From Photobacterium atrarenae (lineage in GTDB: Bacteria; Pseudomonadota; Gammaproteobacteria; Enterobacterales; Vibrionaceae), in NCBI RefSeq assembly GCF_024380015.1, contig NZ_CP101508.1, positions 2,852,902 through 2,916,901 on the forward strand: 64,000 nucleotides of DNA. Direction: 5' to 3'. The notes beneath the pieces were generated by a model. That model was not told the DNA's origin, ran no database searches, and saw only the letters and a program-made list of their open reading frames with translations. Positions 43,221 to 52,942 of this stretch are shown piece by piece (within the stretch, counting starts at the first letter, position 1; each line of letters opens with the position of its first letter). The translations under genes and the position numbers were made by a program.

Positions 43221-44042
43221 GTGCGCCTGCTCCCTTTTTTATTACTGCTGTTGCCAGCCAGCCTGCTGGCTGCGCCCGTCGAGCGGGTGATCAGCCTCTC
43301 GCCCCACACCACCGAGCTGGCGTATGCCGCCGGGCTGGGTGACAAACTGGTCGCCGCCAGCGACTACAGCGACTACCCCGAAGCCGCCAAATCCTTAGAG
43401 CGCGTTGCCAACTACCGCGGGATCAAACTCGAGCGCATCATCGCGCTCAAACCGGATTTAATTCTGGCCTGGCAAGGCGGTAACCCGCCACGTGAAATGA
43501 CCAAGCTGGAGCAGCTGGGACTAAAAATTTTCTACTCCAACCCCAAAGCGCTCGAAGACATTCCGCAAACCCTTGAAGCGCTCGGACAATATGCCGACGC
43601 GCCAGACCAGGCCCGTCAGGCAGCCGCTGTGTTTCGCGAAAAACTGCATCAGCTTGATGCCCGCTATCGCCAGCAACGACCGGTGCGCTATTTCTACCAG
43701 CTCAGTGCATCTCCGATGATCACCGTGGCCGACAACAACTGGCCGAGCCAGGTCTTCAATCACTGTGGCGGCGAAAATATTTTTGCGAGCAGCAAAGCCG
43801 CCTACCCCCAGGTTTCTGAAGAGCAGGTGGTGGTCCGCCAGCCGGAAGTGATTTTCGGAACGCCCCATGCCGGTACTCAAACCGGCCTGTGGCAGAAGTG
43901 GGACGGCAAGCTCCCGGCAGTCAATGACCAGCATATCTACAACCTTGAAGCCGACTGGCTCAACAGGCCCACGCCACGCACCATCAAGGCGGTCGAGCAG
44001 GTTTGCCACTTCCTGGATCGGGTTAGACAGGACAAACCATAG
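43221..44042 (+). CDS. btuF: Vitamin B12 periplasmic binding protein BtuF
   Basis: About 273 residues: a signal peptide ([18 protein letters not shown]) then the TroA-like two-lobe fold. Family blocks: [54 protein letters not shown], and [11 protein letters not shown]. It delivers B12 to the BtuCD importer, which is not in this window. The start is the GTG at 43221, preceded by AAGGAG and two bases after the cbiB stop; an upstream in-frame extension would break the signal peptide. It is the third gene of the mtnN-cbiB-btuF operon. Confidence 0.94.
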   Translation: MRLLPFLLLLLPASLLAAPVERVISLSPHTTELAYAAGLGDKLVAASDYSDYPEAAKSLERVANYRGIKLERIIALKPDLILAWQGGNPPREMTKLEQLGLKIFYSNPKALEDIPQTLEALGQYADAPDQARQAAAVFREKLHQLDARYRQQRPVRYFYQLSASPMITVADNNWPSQVFNHCGGENIFASSKAAYPQVSEEQVVVRQPEVIFGTPHAGTQTGLWQKWDGKLPAVNDQHIYNLEADWLNRPTPRTIKAVEQVCHFLDRVRQDKP

Positions 44043-44070
44043 CCATCTGGCTGCCGCCAGCACGATTCCC

Positions 44071-44130
44071 TGTGAATAAGCTCACAAAGCAAGCGCAGTA
44101 AGTTGTACCGCTTGCATTTCGCCGTACAAT
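44071..44130 (+). promoter_or_regulatory. CRP-type promoter of the TRIC-family gene
   Basis: TGTGA, 6-nt spacer, TCACA at 44071-44086 has both CRP half-sites perfect. A -35 (TTGTAC, 44103-44108) and -10 (TACAAT, 44125-44130) with 16-bp spacing follow, giving a start near 44137. The CRP site is then centred at about -58 to -59, near the class I position. Confidence 0.6.
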
Positions 44131-44174
44131 CTCAGCCGATTTTTATTCTGACTTCGCAGCGCTTAGGGACAGAC

Positions 44175-44786
44175 ATGCTTATCTACTTTCTCGATATGTT
44201 CGGCACCGCCGTCTTTGCCATTTCCGGCGTGTTGCTGGCGGGCCGGTTACGGATGGATCCCTTTGGCATTGTCGTGCTGGCCAGCGTAACGGCGATTGGC
44301 GGCGGGACTATCCGCGATATGGCCCTGGGCGCCACCCCGGTGTTCTGGATCACCGATACCAATTACCTGTGGGCGATCTTCATCACCTGTCTGGTTGCGA
44401 TTGTCGCGATCCGAAAACCCCGGCAAATGCCCTGGTACTTCCTCCCGGTTGCCGATGCCATTGGCCTGGCGGTGTTTGTCGCCATCGGCGTCGAGAAAGC
44501 CCTGCGATTCGGGGCCACCCCGATGGTGGCGGTCATCATGGGGGTGATGACCGGTTGTGGCGGCGGGGTGATCCGAGATGTGCTGGCACGGGAGATCCCG
44601 ATGGTGCTGCGAACCGAAGTCTATGCGACGGCCTGTATTCTGGGCGGCATTGTCCATACCACAGCCCTGCAACTCAACGCCGATGTCAATGTTGCGACCC
44701 TGGCCGGGATCGCGACCACCCTGACGATCCGCCTGGCCGCCATTCGCTGGCACTTATCCCTGCCGACGCTTGCGCCCAGAAACTGA
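44175..44786 (+). CDS. Trimeric intracellular cation channel (TRIC) family protein, YicG-like
   Basis: A 203-residue inner-membrane protein with about seven hydrophobic segments and the family's internal repeat: [11 protein letters not shown] in the first half (about 42-52) and [12 protein letters not shown] in the second. Each repeat has the glycine-rich kinked helix that lines the pore in bacterial TRIC channels. Bacterial members conduct K+ and Na+ in structural work; the cellular role is unclear. The ATG at 44175 has AGGGA upstream; the frame extends further up but over the promoter. It stands alone between btuF and a terminator. Confidence 0.9.
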   Translation: MLIYFLDMFGTAVFAISGVLLAGRLRMDPFGIVVLASVTAIGGGTIRDMALGATPVFWITDTNYLWAIFITCLVAIVAIRKPRQMPWYFLPVADAIGLAVFVAIGVEKALRFGATPMVAVIMGVMTGCGGGVIRDVLAREIPMVLRTEVYATACILGGIVHTTALQLNADVNVATLAGIATTLTIRLAAIRWHLSLPTLAPRN

Positions 44787-44830
44787 TTTCCCTCGCATAA
44801 CTGCAAAATACCTTACATCCATACGCATCA

Positions 44831-44855
44831 AAACCGCCGAGTACGGCGGTTTTTT
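44831..44855 (+). terminator. Terminator of the TRIC-family gene
   Basis: A 7-bp GC-rich stem (ACCGCCG, AGTA loop, CGGCGGT) extended by an A/T pair, followed by TTTTTT. Confidence 0.9.
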
Positions 44856-44911
44856 ATGATCATTTCAAGTTAAATAAATAAAAAACTTTATTTATTAACG
44901 ATAGTGGCTAT

Positions 44912-44945
44912 GGTTATTAGTAAGCAAAAAACATTACTAATAACC
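44912..44945 (+). repeat. 12-bp perfect inverted repeat before the VOC gene
   Basis: GGTTATTAGTAA and TTACTAATAACC with a 10-nt A-rich spacer. The right arm ends directly before the ribosome site GGAGG of the VOC gene. It could be an operator for a dimeric repressor or an mRNA hairpin beside the ribosome site. A second near-palindrome of AT type (TTAAATAAATAAA ... TTTATTTATTAA) lies just upstream at 44871-44898. Confidence 0.75.
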
Positions 44946-44954
44946 GGAGGCACC

Positions 44955-45371
44955 ATGATCCCCTACGTCGAACATGCCAATCTCACCGTAACCGATATTG
45001 ACCAGACCATCGCGTTTCTGCAAACCGCCCTGCCCGCTTTTCACGTGCGCCATCGCGGACAAACCGACACTTATCCGTGGTGCCATATCGGCACCGAAAG
45101 CAGTTATCTCGCGCTCCAGGGAGTGGCCGGTCGTAAAAGCATCGACCGCGCGCCCTACCGGGACAACGGCATCAACCACATCGGCCTGGTCACCGAGGAT
45201 GTGGACGGGATCAGAGCGCGGCTCCTGGCGGCGGGATATCAGGAAAATGGCCAGCCGAGCGAGCATCCCTGGCGCAAGCGGATCTACTTCTGGGACCCCA
45301 ACGGGGTTGAATGGGAATTTATCGAATACCTCAGCGAAAATCCGGGCGAACGCAACGATTATCGCCTGTAA
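44955..45371 (+). CDS. VOC (glyoxalase/bleomycin-resistance) family protein
   Basis: A 138-residue single-unit vicinal-oxygen-chelate protein with two beta-alpha-beta-beta-beta modules. Likely metal ligands are H7 (VEHANLTV), H75 (INHIGLVTED) and E121 (DPNGVEWEFIEY). The last one follows the typical W-D-P-x-G pattern. Substrate unknown: family members include glyoxalase I, dioxygenases, epimerases and resistance proteins. CGGAGG lies 4 nt before the ATG. It is followed after 47 bases by a questin-oxidase-like gene on the same strand, so the two may act together. Confidence 0.85.
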   Translation: MIPYVEHANLTVTDIDQTIAFLQTALPAFHVRHRGQTDTYPWCHIGTESSYLALQGVAGRKSIDRAPYRDNGINHIGLVTEDVDGIRARLLAAGYQENGQPSEHPWRKRIYFWDPNGVEWEFIEYLSENPGERNDYRL

Positions 45372-45418
45372 TCACAGTATCCCCGACCACGTCTGGTTAC
45401 GACAAACGAGGAAAAAAC

Positions 45419-46402
45419 ATGTTTCATCCCGTCTCGAATACCTGCATGCACCTGGTTCGCCAGGGGCAGCAGTTTGATCCCGTCTACGGCAATGGCCTGT
45501 CCAACCACTTGCCAATGGCGCTTACCGCGCTCGCCTGCCAAGGGGCGTCAGATGAGCAACTCACCGCGTTTTACCACCGCTACATCAAGCAGTTAAACCC
45601 GCTTCGACCAGCCAACGATTTGGGTACCCAACACCCACGTCAGGGAAACCCAGCTGATTTCGGCCACTTTTTATCCCACTACCGCCAGCAAATTAGGCAG
45701 CAGGGGCTCGAGCCAACGGTGCGTGAAGCGCTGGCGCAACGCCTGCCGGGACTGATCACGGCCGCATTTCATGGCGTGATCCGCCTCAGCTATGCGGTCG
45801 CCCTGCGAGATAACGAAGAAGTGGCACTGGCGCTGGCGTACTGGGCCAGTGAATATCAGACCTTGGGTCCGCTTGAGCAAACCGATGAATATGATGCCCA
45901 GCAGCAACTTCAACTTGCCCAGCAGCAATTTGCCGACTTCGCATTCCAGCCCGGGATCATCACCGATCGCGTCGACGAACTAAGCCGCCTCCCGGCCTAT
46001 CAGCGGCTCGCAGCACACCCTGCAACCCTCTCGTTCGAGCAAGTTGCCCGGATCACCATCCGCTACTACCTTGCTTCAGACAATTTTGTCCTGCTGCACG
46101 GCGTAACCGGCTTCCAGGCGCTACACCGGCTCTTACCTTACCTCGACGATCCCGAGTTGGCCCTGCGCTATTACTGGCAGGCCTATGTTGCCGCGATGTG
46201 CGTTGCCCGAACGGCCCAGGGCCCGGTTGATCAAGCCAGCTGCCCGGCAGTCGAGTGGGAGCACTGGCATGCACAGAGCTGCCGCAGCCGCGATGATCAC
46301 ACCATCAAGCTGATCTACAGCGCCAGTTATCTCTATCAGCACTTTCCATGGCCGGAATATCCGGCTGCCATCAAGATGCGGCTGGCCAAGGAAGCCCCTT
46401 AG
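45419..46402 (+). CDS. Questin oxidase-like (DUF4243) protein
   Basis: A 327-residue, mostly helical protein. The pattern LSNHLPMALTALACQGASDEQL (H30), AFHGVIRLSYAVAL (H118), FVLLHGVTGFQALHRLLPYL (H227) and RDDHTIKL (H294) is that of the questin-oxidase-like DUF4243 family, whose fungal members open an anthraquinone ring in a Baeyer-Villiger-type oxidation. The bacterial role is not known to me. The start at 45419 has GAGG 7 nt upstream; the longer open frame would run back into the VOC gene. It is the second gene of a likely two-gene operon. Confidence 0.8.
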   Translation: MFHPVSNTCMHLVRQGQQFDPVYGNGLSNHLPMALTALACQGASDEQLTAFYHRYIKQLNPLRPANDLGTQHPRQGNPADFGHFLSHYRQQIRQQGLEPTVREALAQRLPGLITAAFHGVIRLSYAVALRDNEEVALALAYWASEYQTLGPLEQTDEYDAQQQLQLAQQQFADFAFQPGIITDRVDELSRLPAYQRLAAHPATLSFEQVARITIRYYLASDNFVLLHGVTGFQALHRLLPYLDDPELALRYYWQAYVAAMCVARTAQGPVDQASCPAVEWEHWHAQSCRSRDDHTIKLIYSASYLYQHFPWPEYPAAIKMRLAKEAP

Positions 46403-46499
46403 CCGCCGTCATCCATTAGTGATTGGCAAGCATTGTTTGCTGCAAACCGGGTCACCCGCAGCCAGCTGCCCCTTGGCCTCCCCAAGCTACGGGCATGAA

Positions 46500-46524
46500 A
46501 AAAGGCGCCAGAGGCGCCTTTTCA
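46500..46524. terminator. Bidirectional terminator between the DUF4243 gene and tyrS
   Basis: A 10-bp perfect stem (AAAAGGCGCC, AGA loop, GGCGCCTTTT) between convergent genes. Confidence 0.92.
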
Positions 46525-46549
46525 TCATTTTCATCGGGGTTCGGCTGAA

Positions 46550-47737
46550 TTACTTCAGGGTCACCCGGGCAAATTTACGCTTACCGACCTGGTAAACCGC
46601 AGTACCTGCCGCCGGAACCAGTTTGGTATCTTCAACTTTATCGCCGTCAATCTTGGCTGCACCCTGGCGGATCATCCGCATCGCATCTGACGTTGAGTTC
46701 ACCAGACCCGCTTCTTTCAGCAGGTTGGCAATCGCCATCCCGGCTTCAAATTCAAATTCAGGCATTTCATCCGGCATCGCGCCTTTCTGGAAACGGTTGA
46801 TGAACTCCTGCTCCGCCGCATCCGCATCAGCATCGCTGTGGAAACGGGCAATGATCTCTTTCGCCAGCAGGATCTTGATATCACGCGGGTTCTTGCCGTT
46901 GGCAATATCGGTTTTGAACTGGTCGATCTCTTCCAGCGGACGGAAAGACAACAGCTCGTAGTAGTTCCACATCAGATCATCGGAAATCGACATGATCTTG
47001 CCGAACATCTCGCTTGGCGACTCCGCAATCCCAATGTAGTTGTTCGCCGACTTGGACATCTTCTTCACACCGTCCAGGCCGACCAGCAGCGGTAGGGTCA
47101 GGACGATTTGCGGCTTCTGACCATTGGCTTTTTGCAGCTCACGGCCCATCAGCAGGTTGAACTTCTGATCGGTCCCGCCCAGTTCCACGTCCGTTTTCAT
47201 CGCCACTGAGTCATAGCCTTGCAGCAGCGGGTACAGAAATTCATGGATAGCAATCGGACGGCCTTCGTTGTAACGCTTTTTGAAATCGTCACGCTCCAGC
47301 ATCCGCGCAACCGTCTGGTTGGCCGCCAGGCGGATCATACCTTCAGCGCCCAGCTCCGACAGCCAGCTCGAGTTGAATTCAATTTTGGTTTTTGCCGGAT
47401 CCAGGATCTTAAACACCTGTTCTTTGTATGTTTCTGCATTACGCAGCACATCTTCGCGGGTCAGTGGCGGACGGGTGGTATTTTTACCGGTCGGATCCCC
47501 TACCATGCCGGTAAAGTCACCAATCAGGAAGGTCACATCATGGCCCAACTCCTGAAATGTACGCAGCTTGTTCAGAATTACGGTATGGCCAAGGTGAATG
47601 TCCGGCGCCGTTGGGTCAGCCCCCAGTTTAATACGCAATGGACGATTCTCTTTTAGCTTGGCAATCAGCTCTTCTTCCGGAATCAGCTCATCAACACCAC
47701 GCTTAATTTCAGCTAAGGCTTTTTCAATGCTGGCCAT
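46550..47737 (-). CDS. tyrS: Tyrosyl-tRNA synthetase TyrS
   Basis: A 395-residue class I aminoacyl-tRNA synthetase. The HIGH motif appears as HLGH ([14 protein letters not shown]), the KMSKS loop is intact ([15 protein letters not shown]), and a C-terminal S4-like RNA-binding domain ([19 protein letters not shown]) ends the protein. The length and sequence are of the TyrZ-like subgroup found in Vibrionaceae rather than the 424-residue E. coli type. The ATG at 47737 follows GGGAGCG; nine extra in-frame codons upstream are unlikely to be used. It is divergent from the M23 peptidase gene. Confidence 0.96.
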   Translation of the reverse strand: MASIEKALAEIKRGVDELIPEEELIAKLKENRPLRIKLGADPTAPDIHLGHTVILNKLRTFQELGHDVTFLIGDFTGMVGDPTGKNTTRPPLTREDVLRNAETYKEQVFKILDPAKTKIEFNSSWLSELGAEGMIRLAANQTVARMLERDDFKKRYNEGRPIAIHEFLYPLLQGYDSVAMKTDVELGGTDQKFNLLMGRELQKANGQKPQIVLTLPLLVGLDGVKKMSKSANNYIGIAESPSEMFGKIMSISDDLMWNYYELLSFRPLEEIDQFKTDIANGKNPRDIKILLAKEIIARFHSDADADAAEQEFINRFQKGAMPDEMPEFEFEAGMAIANLLKEAGLVNSTSDAMRMIRQGAAKIDGDKVEDTKLVPAAGTAVYQVGKRKFARVTLK

Positions 47738-47867
47738 TCTTGTTCGCTCCCACAGAATTGGCAAAAAAGTGATAATTGACCATCTTACTTGAATAGAGAT
47801 GTTTTTTGAAACCAGTTAAACTTGCTGTTGTCTTATTTTTCCCTTTTCGCAAAAAAAATACCAATTG

Positions 47868-49199
47868 ATGCTAGTATCGAAACTTCGCCGACTGCCAAGG
47901 ATGCACCAAACGCTGATCACTGTGCTCAGCGCTCTCGTGGTGCTGCTCCTCCTGGTTCCGAGCACAGAACACCAAGGCCATCCGGAGCGGAAGTTTGAAG
48001 TGGGCAAACTCTATCCACTCGATATCGATCTTGAAGCCAACCAGCTCCGCCCGATGGCGCAGGATGAAAAACCTGTAGTCCCGGAGCTGAAATGGAAAAA
48101 TCACACCGTCAAATCAGGTGAAAGCCTGGCTGTGGTGTTTGATAAAGTCGGCCTGTCGCCACGCGCCCTGTTTCAGGTTGTCAATGCTGATGAAGGCACT
48201 AAAACCCTCTCTCACCTGCGCCCCGGCGATCAACTGAAATTTGGCTTTGACGAGAATAACCAGCTGGTCCAGCTGCGCCAGCCGAAAAGCGCGACGGAGA
48301 CTCTGGTGATCACCCGAGCCGGGGACAGCTACCATTCCCGCACCGACAGTAAATCCATCGATACCCGGGTGAACTTTGCCCGGGCCATCATTACCTCCAG
48401 CTTCTGGAATGCCGCCGAACAGGCCGGCCTGACCCCGAACCAAATCATGGAACTGGCCGGCATTTTTGGCTGGGACGTCGACTTTGCCCTGGATATCCGC
48501 CAGGGCGACAGTTTCTCAGTTTTGTTTGAAGAGCAGTTCGTTGAAGGTGAGCTGATCGGCCGCGGCAACATTCTGGCCGCCACCTTTACCAACCTCGGCG
48601 AAACCTTTACCGCAGTGCGTAGCAATAAAGACGGGAAATATTACGACGCTGACGGCCGAGCCATGCGCAAAGCCTTCCTGCGCTCTCCGATCAACTTCCG
48701 CTATGTCAGCTCAAACTTCAACCCGCGCCGCCTCCACCCGGTCACCGGGCGCGTCAAAGCCCACCGTGGCACCGACTACGTCGCGCCGGTCGGCACCCCG
48801 ATCTGGGCCGCCGGAGACGGCGTGGTCATGAAATCCGGCTATAACCGTTTCAACGGCAACTACGTCTTTATCCGCCACAGCTCGACCTACATTACCAAAT
48901 ACCTGCACATGACCAAGCGCCTGGTCAAAACCGGGCAGCGGGTTAAACAGGGCCAGACCATCGGCACCTTGGGCAGCACCGGCCGGGTGACGGGTGCCCA
49001 CCTGCACTACGAATTTCTGGTCAATGGCGTGCACAAAAACCCGCGCACCGTCAAGTTGCCGGAAGCGCAGTCGCTGAAAGGGGCCGAGCGTACCCAATTC
49101 AAGAAATTTGCCGCCGAGCGGCTGGGGCAGTTGTCCCAGTTCAGCCAGTTCCTGGCAGACAACAATACCTTGATCAACAGCAGCACCGACCGCGGATAA
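47868..49199 (+). CDS. Cell-wall endopeptidase, M23 (LytM) family
   Basis: A 443-residue membrane-anchored peptidoglycan hydrolase. One N-terminal hydrophobic segment (about 12-32), an OapA/LysM-like region (HTVKSGESLAVVFDKVGL; about 78-130), a middle domain, and a C-terminal M23 domain with Zn ligands HRGTD (H and D) and the HLH motif (GAHLHYEFLVNG). It cuts stem-peptide crosslinks to allow wall growth, as MepM and the V. cholerae Shy enzymes do; the position beside tyrS fits the V. cholerae gene I recall as shyC. Start is uncertain: ATG at 47868 follows an in-frame TTG and has no clear ribosome site; a Met at 47901 is another option. Confidence 0.9.
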   Translation: MLVSKLRRLPRMHQTLITVLSALVVLLLLVPSTEHQGHPERKFEVGKLYPLDIDLEANQLRPMAQDEKPVVPELKWKNHTVKSGESLAVVFDKVGLSPRALFQVVNADEGTKTLSHLRPGDQLKFGFDENNQLVQLRQPKSATETLVITRAGDSYHSRTDSKSIDTRVNFARAIITSSFWNAAEQAGLTPNQIMELAGIFGWDVDFALDIRQGDSFSVLFEEQFVEGELIGRGNILAATFTNLGETFTAVRSNKDGKYYDADGRAMRKAFLRSPINFRYVSSNFNPRRLHPVTGRVKAHRGTDYVAPVGTPIWAAGDGVVMKSGYNRFNGNYVFIRHSSTYITKYLHMTKRLVKTGQRVKQGQTIGTLGSTGRVTGAHLHYEFLVNGVHKNPRTVKLPEAQSLKGAERTQFKKFAAERLGQLSQFSQFLADNNTLINSSTDRG

Positions 49200-49221
49200 A
49201 CGGGCTCAAATCGCAGCCATG

Positions 49222-49254
49222 AAAAAACCGTCACCTCGCAGTGACGGTTTTTTT
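49222..49254. terminator. Bidirectional terminator between the M23 gene and erpA
   Basis: A 10-bp perfect stem (AAACCGTCAC, CTCGCA loop, GTGACGGTTT) with A and T runs on either side. Confidence 0.92.
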
Positions 49255-49296
49255 GTCGGTCAATCCGGCTGAGCCGGAACTGACAACAACCGAAGA

Positions 49297-49638
49297 TTAC
49301 ACGCTGAATGATGCGCCGCAGCCACAGGTGGTTGTGGCGTTCGGGTTATTGATAAAAAAGCGGGAGCCTTCCAGGCCTTCAGTATAATCGACGGTCCCGC
49401 CGATCAGGTACTGCAGGCTCATCGGGTCAACCACCAGCGTCACCCCGCTATTTTCAATCGTGGTGTCACCGTCATTCACTTTTTCATCAAAGGTGAAGCC
49501 ATACTGGAAACCGCTACATCCGCCACCTGTGATGTACACACGCAGTTTCAGCTCCGGGTTTTCTTCCTCGGCGATTAGCGCTTTGACTTTATTCGCTGCA
49601 ACATCGGAAAAATTCAGCGGCAAATTGGCATCGCTCAT
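49297..49638 (-). CDS. erpA: Iron-sulfur cluster insertion protein ErpA
   Basis: A 113-residue A-type carrier that hands Fe-S clusters to apoproteins, including those of isoprenoid synthesis and respiration. The three cluster-binding cysteines are present: one in [11 protein letters not shown] and two in TTCGCGASF at the C-terminus. [15 protein letters not shown] matches the known start; the ATG at 49638 follows GAGAGG at the right distance. It is divergent from nothing close and lies between the M23 terminator and clcA. Confidence 0.96.
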   Translation of the reverse strand: MSDANLPLNFSDVAANKVKALIAEEENPELKLRVYITGGGCSGFQYGFTFDEKVNDGDTTIENSGVTLVVDPMSLQYLIGGTVDYTEGLEGSRFFINNPNATTTCGCGASFSV

Positions 49639-49698
49639 TAAAAACCTCTCAAACACATACGGGAGTTGATCTGATTATCTAATACCTGACTGACGCGT

Positions 49699-51102
49699 TC
49701 AAGTATTGACCACCGTCTGCCGGGGGCTTTGACCGATTTTTTCCTGCCGCATCTTGCGGTGCAACAGTTGTGAGTAGATCGGCTTGCCGCCAAGTACCTG
49801 AGCCAGCAGGGTCGCGCCCAGGGTGGTAATGATCAACGGCAGGATCAATTGATAGTTGTTAGTCATCTCAATCACCAGCAAGATCCCGGTAATCGGCGCC
49901 CGCACCGTGGCGGCAAACAACGCGCCCATGCCGGCAATCGCAAACATCCCCGGCTCCAGCGCCAGCGCCGGGAACAGCTGCTGGGCCAGCACACCGAAAG
50001 CGGTGCCGAACAAGGTGCCAAGCGCCAGCATCGGGGCAAAAATCCCACCCGGTGCCCCGGAACCGAAACACAACAACGTAGTCACTACCCGGCCGATAAA
50101 CAACAATAACAACAGGTGGGTGCTGTAATCGCCCCGGGTCGCACTCGGGATCAGGGCGATACCACCGCCGGTCAACTCAGGCAAATACAGCAGCAACAAC
50201 CCAAAGCAGCCGCCGAGTAAACTGCCGACGACCATCGGCCGCCAGCGCTGTCCCCGGTAGAGCCGGGCAAACCCGTCCTGCGCCAGCGTCACCAGGCGGT
50301 TGAACACAGCTCCGAAGATCCCGAACCCCATACCGAGCAGCAAAAACAACCACAGTGTATTCAGATCCGGCGCCGCATATTGGGGCATGGTGATCACCGC
50401 ACGCTGGCCCTGGATACAGCGAAAGACAATATTGGCCACGATGGCGGAAATCAGCACGCACTTGATCGAAATCAGGCTGTAGCGAAACTGTGGCCGCATC
50501 TCCTCTACCACAAACATGATCCCGGCCAAGGGCGCATTAAATGCTGCCGCCAGTCCCCCGGCAGCCCCCGCAGCCAACAACGCATGCTGGCCTTCATGAT
50601 CATGAAGGCGAAACAGATCGGAAACCATCCGTCCGAGGTTGCCGCCCATCTGCACTGACGGACCTTCCCGTCCCAGTACCATCCCCGAGCCCAGCGCCCC
50701 AAGCCCGCCGATAAACTTCACCGGCAGCACCCGCCACCAGCGTACCGGCCGAAGATCATCCATCGCCCCTTCAATTTCGGGGATCCCCGAGCCGGCAGCT
50801 TCCGGCGCAAAGCGCTGCACCAGCCAGTAACCAAACCACGCCAGGGCGGCACTGATCAAAAAAGCCGATAACCATAACGGCAGGGCGCTGCTGAGCACAT
50901 CGCGCAGCCAGCTCGTGCGCTGCGCGGAGACCCAGTGGACAGCGATTTCAAACAAGGTCGCCACCAGACCGGCGGCAAGGCCCACCAGCGCCGAGAGGCA
51001 CAATACAGAAACCGGGGTTTTATCACGCGCGAGAAAGCGCCGCACCAGTCCGCCCGATTGCAGGCGTTCGGGGGCAGCGGTGCCTTGGGTGTTATCAGTC
51101 AT
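49699..51102 (-). CDS. clcA: H+/Cl- exchange transporter ClcA
   Basis: A 467-residue CLC antiporter (E. coli 473) that exchanges two chloride for one proton and helps in extreme acid resistance. Selectivity-filter segments are intact: GSGIPEIEG, the gating Glu in [15 protein letters not shown], the internal proton Glu in [19 protein letters not shown], and the C-terminal Tyr in GGKPIYS. The start at 51102 ([14 protein letters not shown]) gives the family length; the frame is open to a further ATG at 51201 but this adds 33 unlike residues. It is divergent from hemL. Confidence 0.95.
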   Translation of the reverse strand: MTDNTQGTAAPERLQSGGLVRRFLARDKTPVSVLCLSALVGLAAGLVATLFEIAVHWVSAQRTSWLRDVLSSALPLWLSAFLISAALAWFGYWLVQRFAPEAAGSGIPEIEGAMDDLRPVRWWRVLPVKFIGGLGALGSGMVLGREGPSVQMGGNLGRMVSDLFRLHDHEGQHALLAAGAAGGLAAAFNAPLAGIMFVVEEMRPQFRYSLISIKCVLISAIVANIVFRCIQGQRAVITMPQYAAPDLNTLWLFLLLGMGFGIFGAVFNRLVTLAQDGFARLYRGQRWRPMVVGSLLGGCFGLLLLYLPELTGGGIALIPSATRGDYSTHLLLLLFIGRVVTTLLCFGSGAPGGIFAPMLALGTLFGTAFGVLAQQLFPALALEPGMFAIAGMGALFAATVRAPITGILLVIEMTNNYQLILPLIITTLGATLLAQVLGGKPIYSQLLHRKMRQEKIGQSPRQTVVNT

Positions 51103-51349
51103 CAATCCGTCGTCTTGCTTGCAAAGTTGCCCGGCAGGGCAGGCTGGAAGGAAATTAGGGTTCGCAAAAATATTAACCAAGCCGGTCACAGTTTCACACA
51201 TTCAATGTTGCAAACTAGTTTTCCATTTGTATCAACGTCTCCAATGCCCAAAGCGCTCACATTGCGGGAATTCATTCGCCAAGTTCCCGGAAGATTAGGT
51301 ACAATGCCGGGCATTCATATCCGATCTCAATGGAAAACAGGACAGCATA

Positions 51350-52648
51350 ATGAGCAAGTCAGCAGATCTATTTGCCCAAGCACAGAAGACAATTCCTGGC
51401 GGCGTCAACTCTCCCGTCCGCGCCTTTGCCGGTGTCGGCGGCAGCCCGCTCTTTATTGAACGCGCCGACGGTGCCTACATCTTTGATGCTGACGGCAAAG
51501 CTTATATCGACTATGTTGGCTCATGGGGTCCAATGATCCTGGGTCACAACCATGTGGCAATCCGTGATGCGGTGATCAACGCAGCCCAGCAAGGCCTGAG
51601 CTTCGGCGCGCCGACGGAAATGGAGGTGACCATGGCGGAGCTGGTCTCCAAGCTGGTCCCGTCAATGGAAATGGTCCGCATGGTCAGCTCCGGGACTGAA
51701 GCGACCATGAGCGCGATCCGCCTGGCGCGCGGCTTTACCAACCGCGACAAGATCCTCAAATTTGAAGGCTGCTACCACGGCCACGCCGACTGCCTGTTGG
51801 TGAAAGCCGGCTCCGGCGCGCTGACCCTGGGCCAGCCAAGCTCGCCAGGGGTTCCGGCTGATTTTGCCAAGCACACCCTGACCTGCACCTATAACGATCT
51901 GGATTCTGTGCGTGAAGCCTTTACCGCACACCCACAAGACATTGCCTGTATCATCGTCGAACCGGTTGCCGGCAACATGAACTGTATCCCACCGGTTCCG
52001 GGCTTTCTGGAAGGCCTGCGCGACATCTGTGACGAATTCGGCGCACTGCTGATCCTGGATGAAGTCATGACCGGCTTCCGCGTCTCAGAAGGCGGCGCCC
52101 AGGGCTACTACAACATCAAACCGGATCTGACCACGCTGGGGAAAGTGATTGGCGGCGGGATGCCGGTCGGTGCCTTCGGCGGTCGTCGCGAGGTGATGGA
52201 ATATGTCGCGCCAACCGGTCCGGTTTACCAGGCAGGCACCCTGTCCGGCAACCCGGTCGCGATGGCAGCCGGCCATGCGTGTTTGAGCGTACTGACCAAA
52301 GAAGGCAACGAAAAACGCCTGGCCAACAGCACCAAGCGTCTGGCGGAAGGCTTTAAAGCCCTGGCAGAGAAACACGGTATTGCCCTGCAGACCAACCAGG
52401 TCGGTGCCATGTTCGGCTTCTTCTTTACCGATCAACCAAGCGTCACCACCTTCAGCGACGTTGCCAAGTGCGACATCGAACGCTTCAAGCGCTTCTTCAA
52501 CCTGATGCTGGAAAAAGGTGTCTACCTGGCACCGTCTGCCTATGAAGCCTGCTTTACCTCACTGGCACACGGCGACAAAGAAATTGACGCCACCCTGGAA
52601 GCGGCTGACTACGCGTTTTCTGTGCTGGCTCAGGAAGCAGCGGCCTGA
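51350..52648 (+). CDS. hemL: Glutamate-1-semialdehyde 2,1-aminomutase HemL
   Basis: A 432-residue PLP enzyme making 5-aminolevulinate, the second step of the C5 haem pathway after HemA. PLP lysine is K265 ([18 protein letters not shown]); other signatures are [30 protein letters not shown] and [12 protein letters not shown]. Upstream, GACAGC-type sequence and a TACAAT box near 51300 could be the promoter. The gene is single, followed by a GC hairpin. Located between clcA and rsmC as in V. cholerae, to my memory. Confidence 0.97.
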   Translation: MSKSADLFAQAQKTIPGGVNSPVRAFAGVGGSPLFIERADGAYIFDADGKAYIDYVGSWGPMILGHNHVAIRDAVINAAQQGLSFGAPTEMEVTMAELVSKLVPSMEMVRMVSSGTEATMSAIRLARGFTNRDKILKFEGCYHGHADCLLVKAGSGALTLGQPSSPGVPADFAKHTLTCTYNDLDSVREAFTAHPQDIACIIVEPVAGNMNCIPPVPGFLEGLRDICDEFGALLILDEVMTGFRVSEGGAQGYYNIKPDLTTLGKVIGGGMPVGAFGGRREVMEYVAPTGPVYQAGTLSGNPVAMAAGHACLSVLTKEGNEKRLANSTKRLAEGFKALAEKHGIALQTNQVGAMFGFFFTDQPSVTTFSDVAKCDIERFKRFFNLMLEKGVYLAPSAYEACFTSLAHGDKEIDATLEAADYAFSVLAQEAAA

Positions 52649-52670
52649 TCCGGCAGCTCACCGCTCAACC

Positions 52671-52694
52671 CAACGCCGCCTTCGGGCGGCGTTG
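52671..52694 (+). terminator. Hairpin after hemL, weak terminator
   Basis: A 9-bp perfect stem with a TTCG tetraloop (AACGCCGCC, TTCG, GGCGGCGTT), very stable. It lacks a proper T run (GTGCTATT follows), so termination may be partial; it could also act for the convergent small gene. Confidence 0.65.
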
Positions 52695-52729
52695 TGCTAT
52701 TATCCCCCAGCCCCGGAGCTTCGTCCCGG

Positions 52730-52837
52730 TTACTGCCAGTAAAACAGTGCCAGTCCGGCCAGGATCACCACCACCCACAGCACCAGCGGCACCCGACGCT
52801 TCGCTTTGCTTTTACAGCCGCAATCACAACACCCCAT
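52730..52837 (-). CDS. Tiny Cys-rich membrane protein (35 residues), unknown
   Basis: Found by reading the minus strand between hemL and the AI-2E-type gene. The N-terminus carries four cysteines in eight residues (MGCCDCGC), followed by a basic stretch (KSKAKRR) and one hydrophobic helix (residues 16-33) ending FYWQ. The basic residues before the helix predict a cytoplasmic N-terminus with the Cys cluster inside. AAGGGG stands 8 nt before the ATG. It might bind metal or haem, but no family or function is recognised. A chance frame is possible given its size, though the layout (ribosome site, Cys cluster, helix) argues against it. Confidence 0.6.
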   Translation of the reverse strand: MGCCDCGCKSKAKRRVPLVLWVVVILAGLALFYWQ

Positions 52838-52942
52838 CACCCGCCCCTTATAAAAAGATATAGTTTACAAAAGATTGCCTCGCCGGAGATCGAATGCAAT
52901 CATACAATCAGTTCCGTATTCATAACAGGAAGGATTGCCATC

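Noticed and set aside
52694..52942. N-terminal extension of the AI-2E-type protein
   Set aside because: The 83 extra residues are hydrophilic and low-quality, cover a convergent small gene and lie before a good ribosome site for the GTG at 52943.
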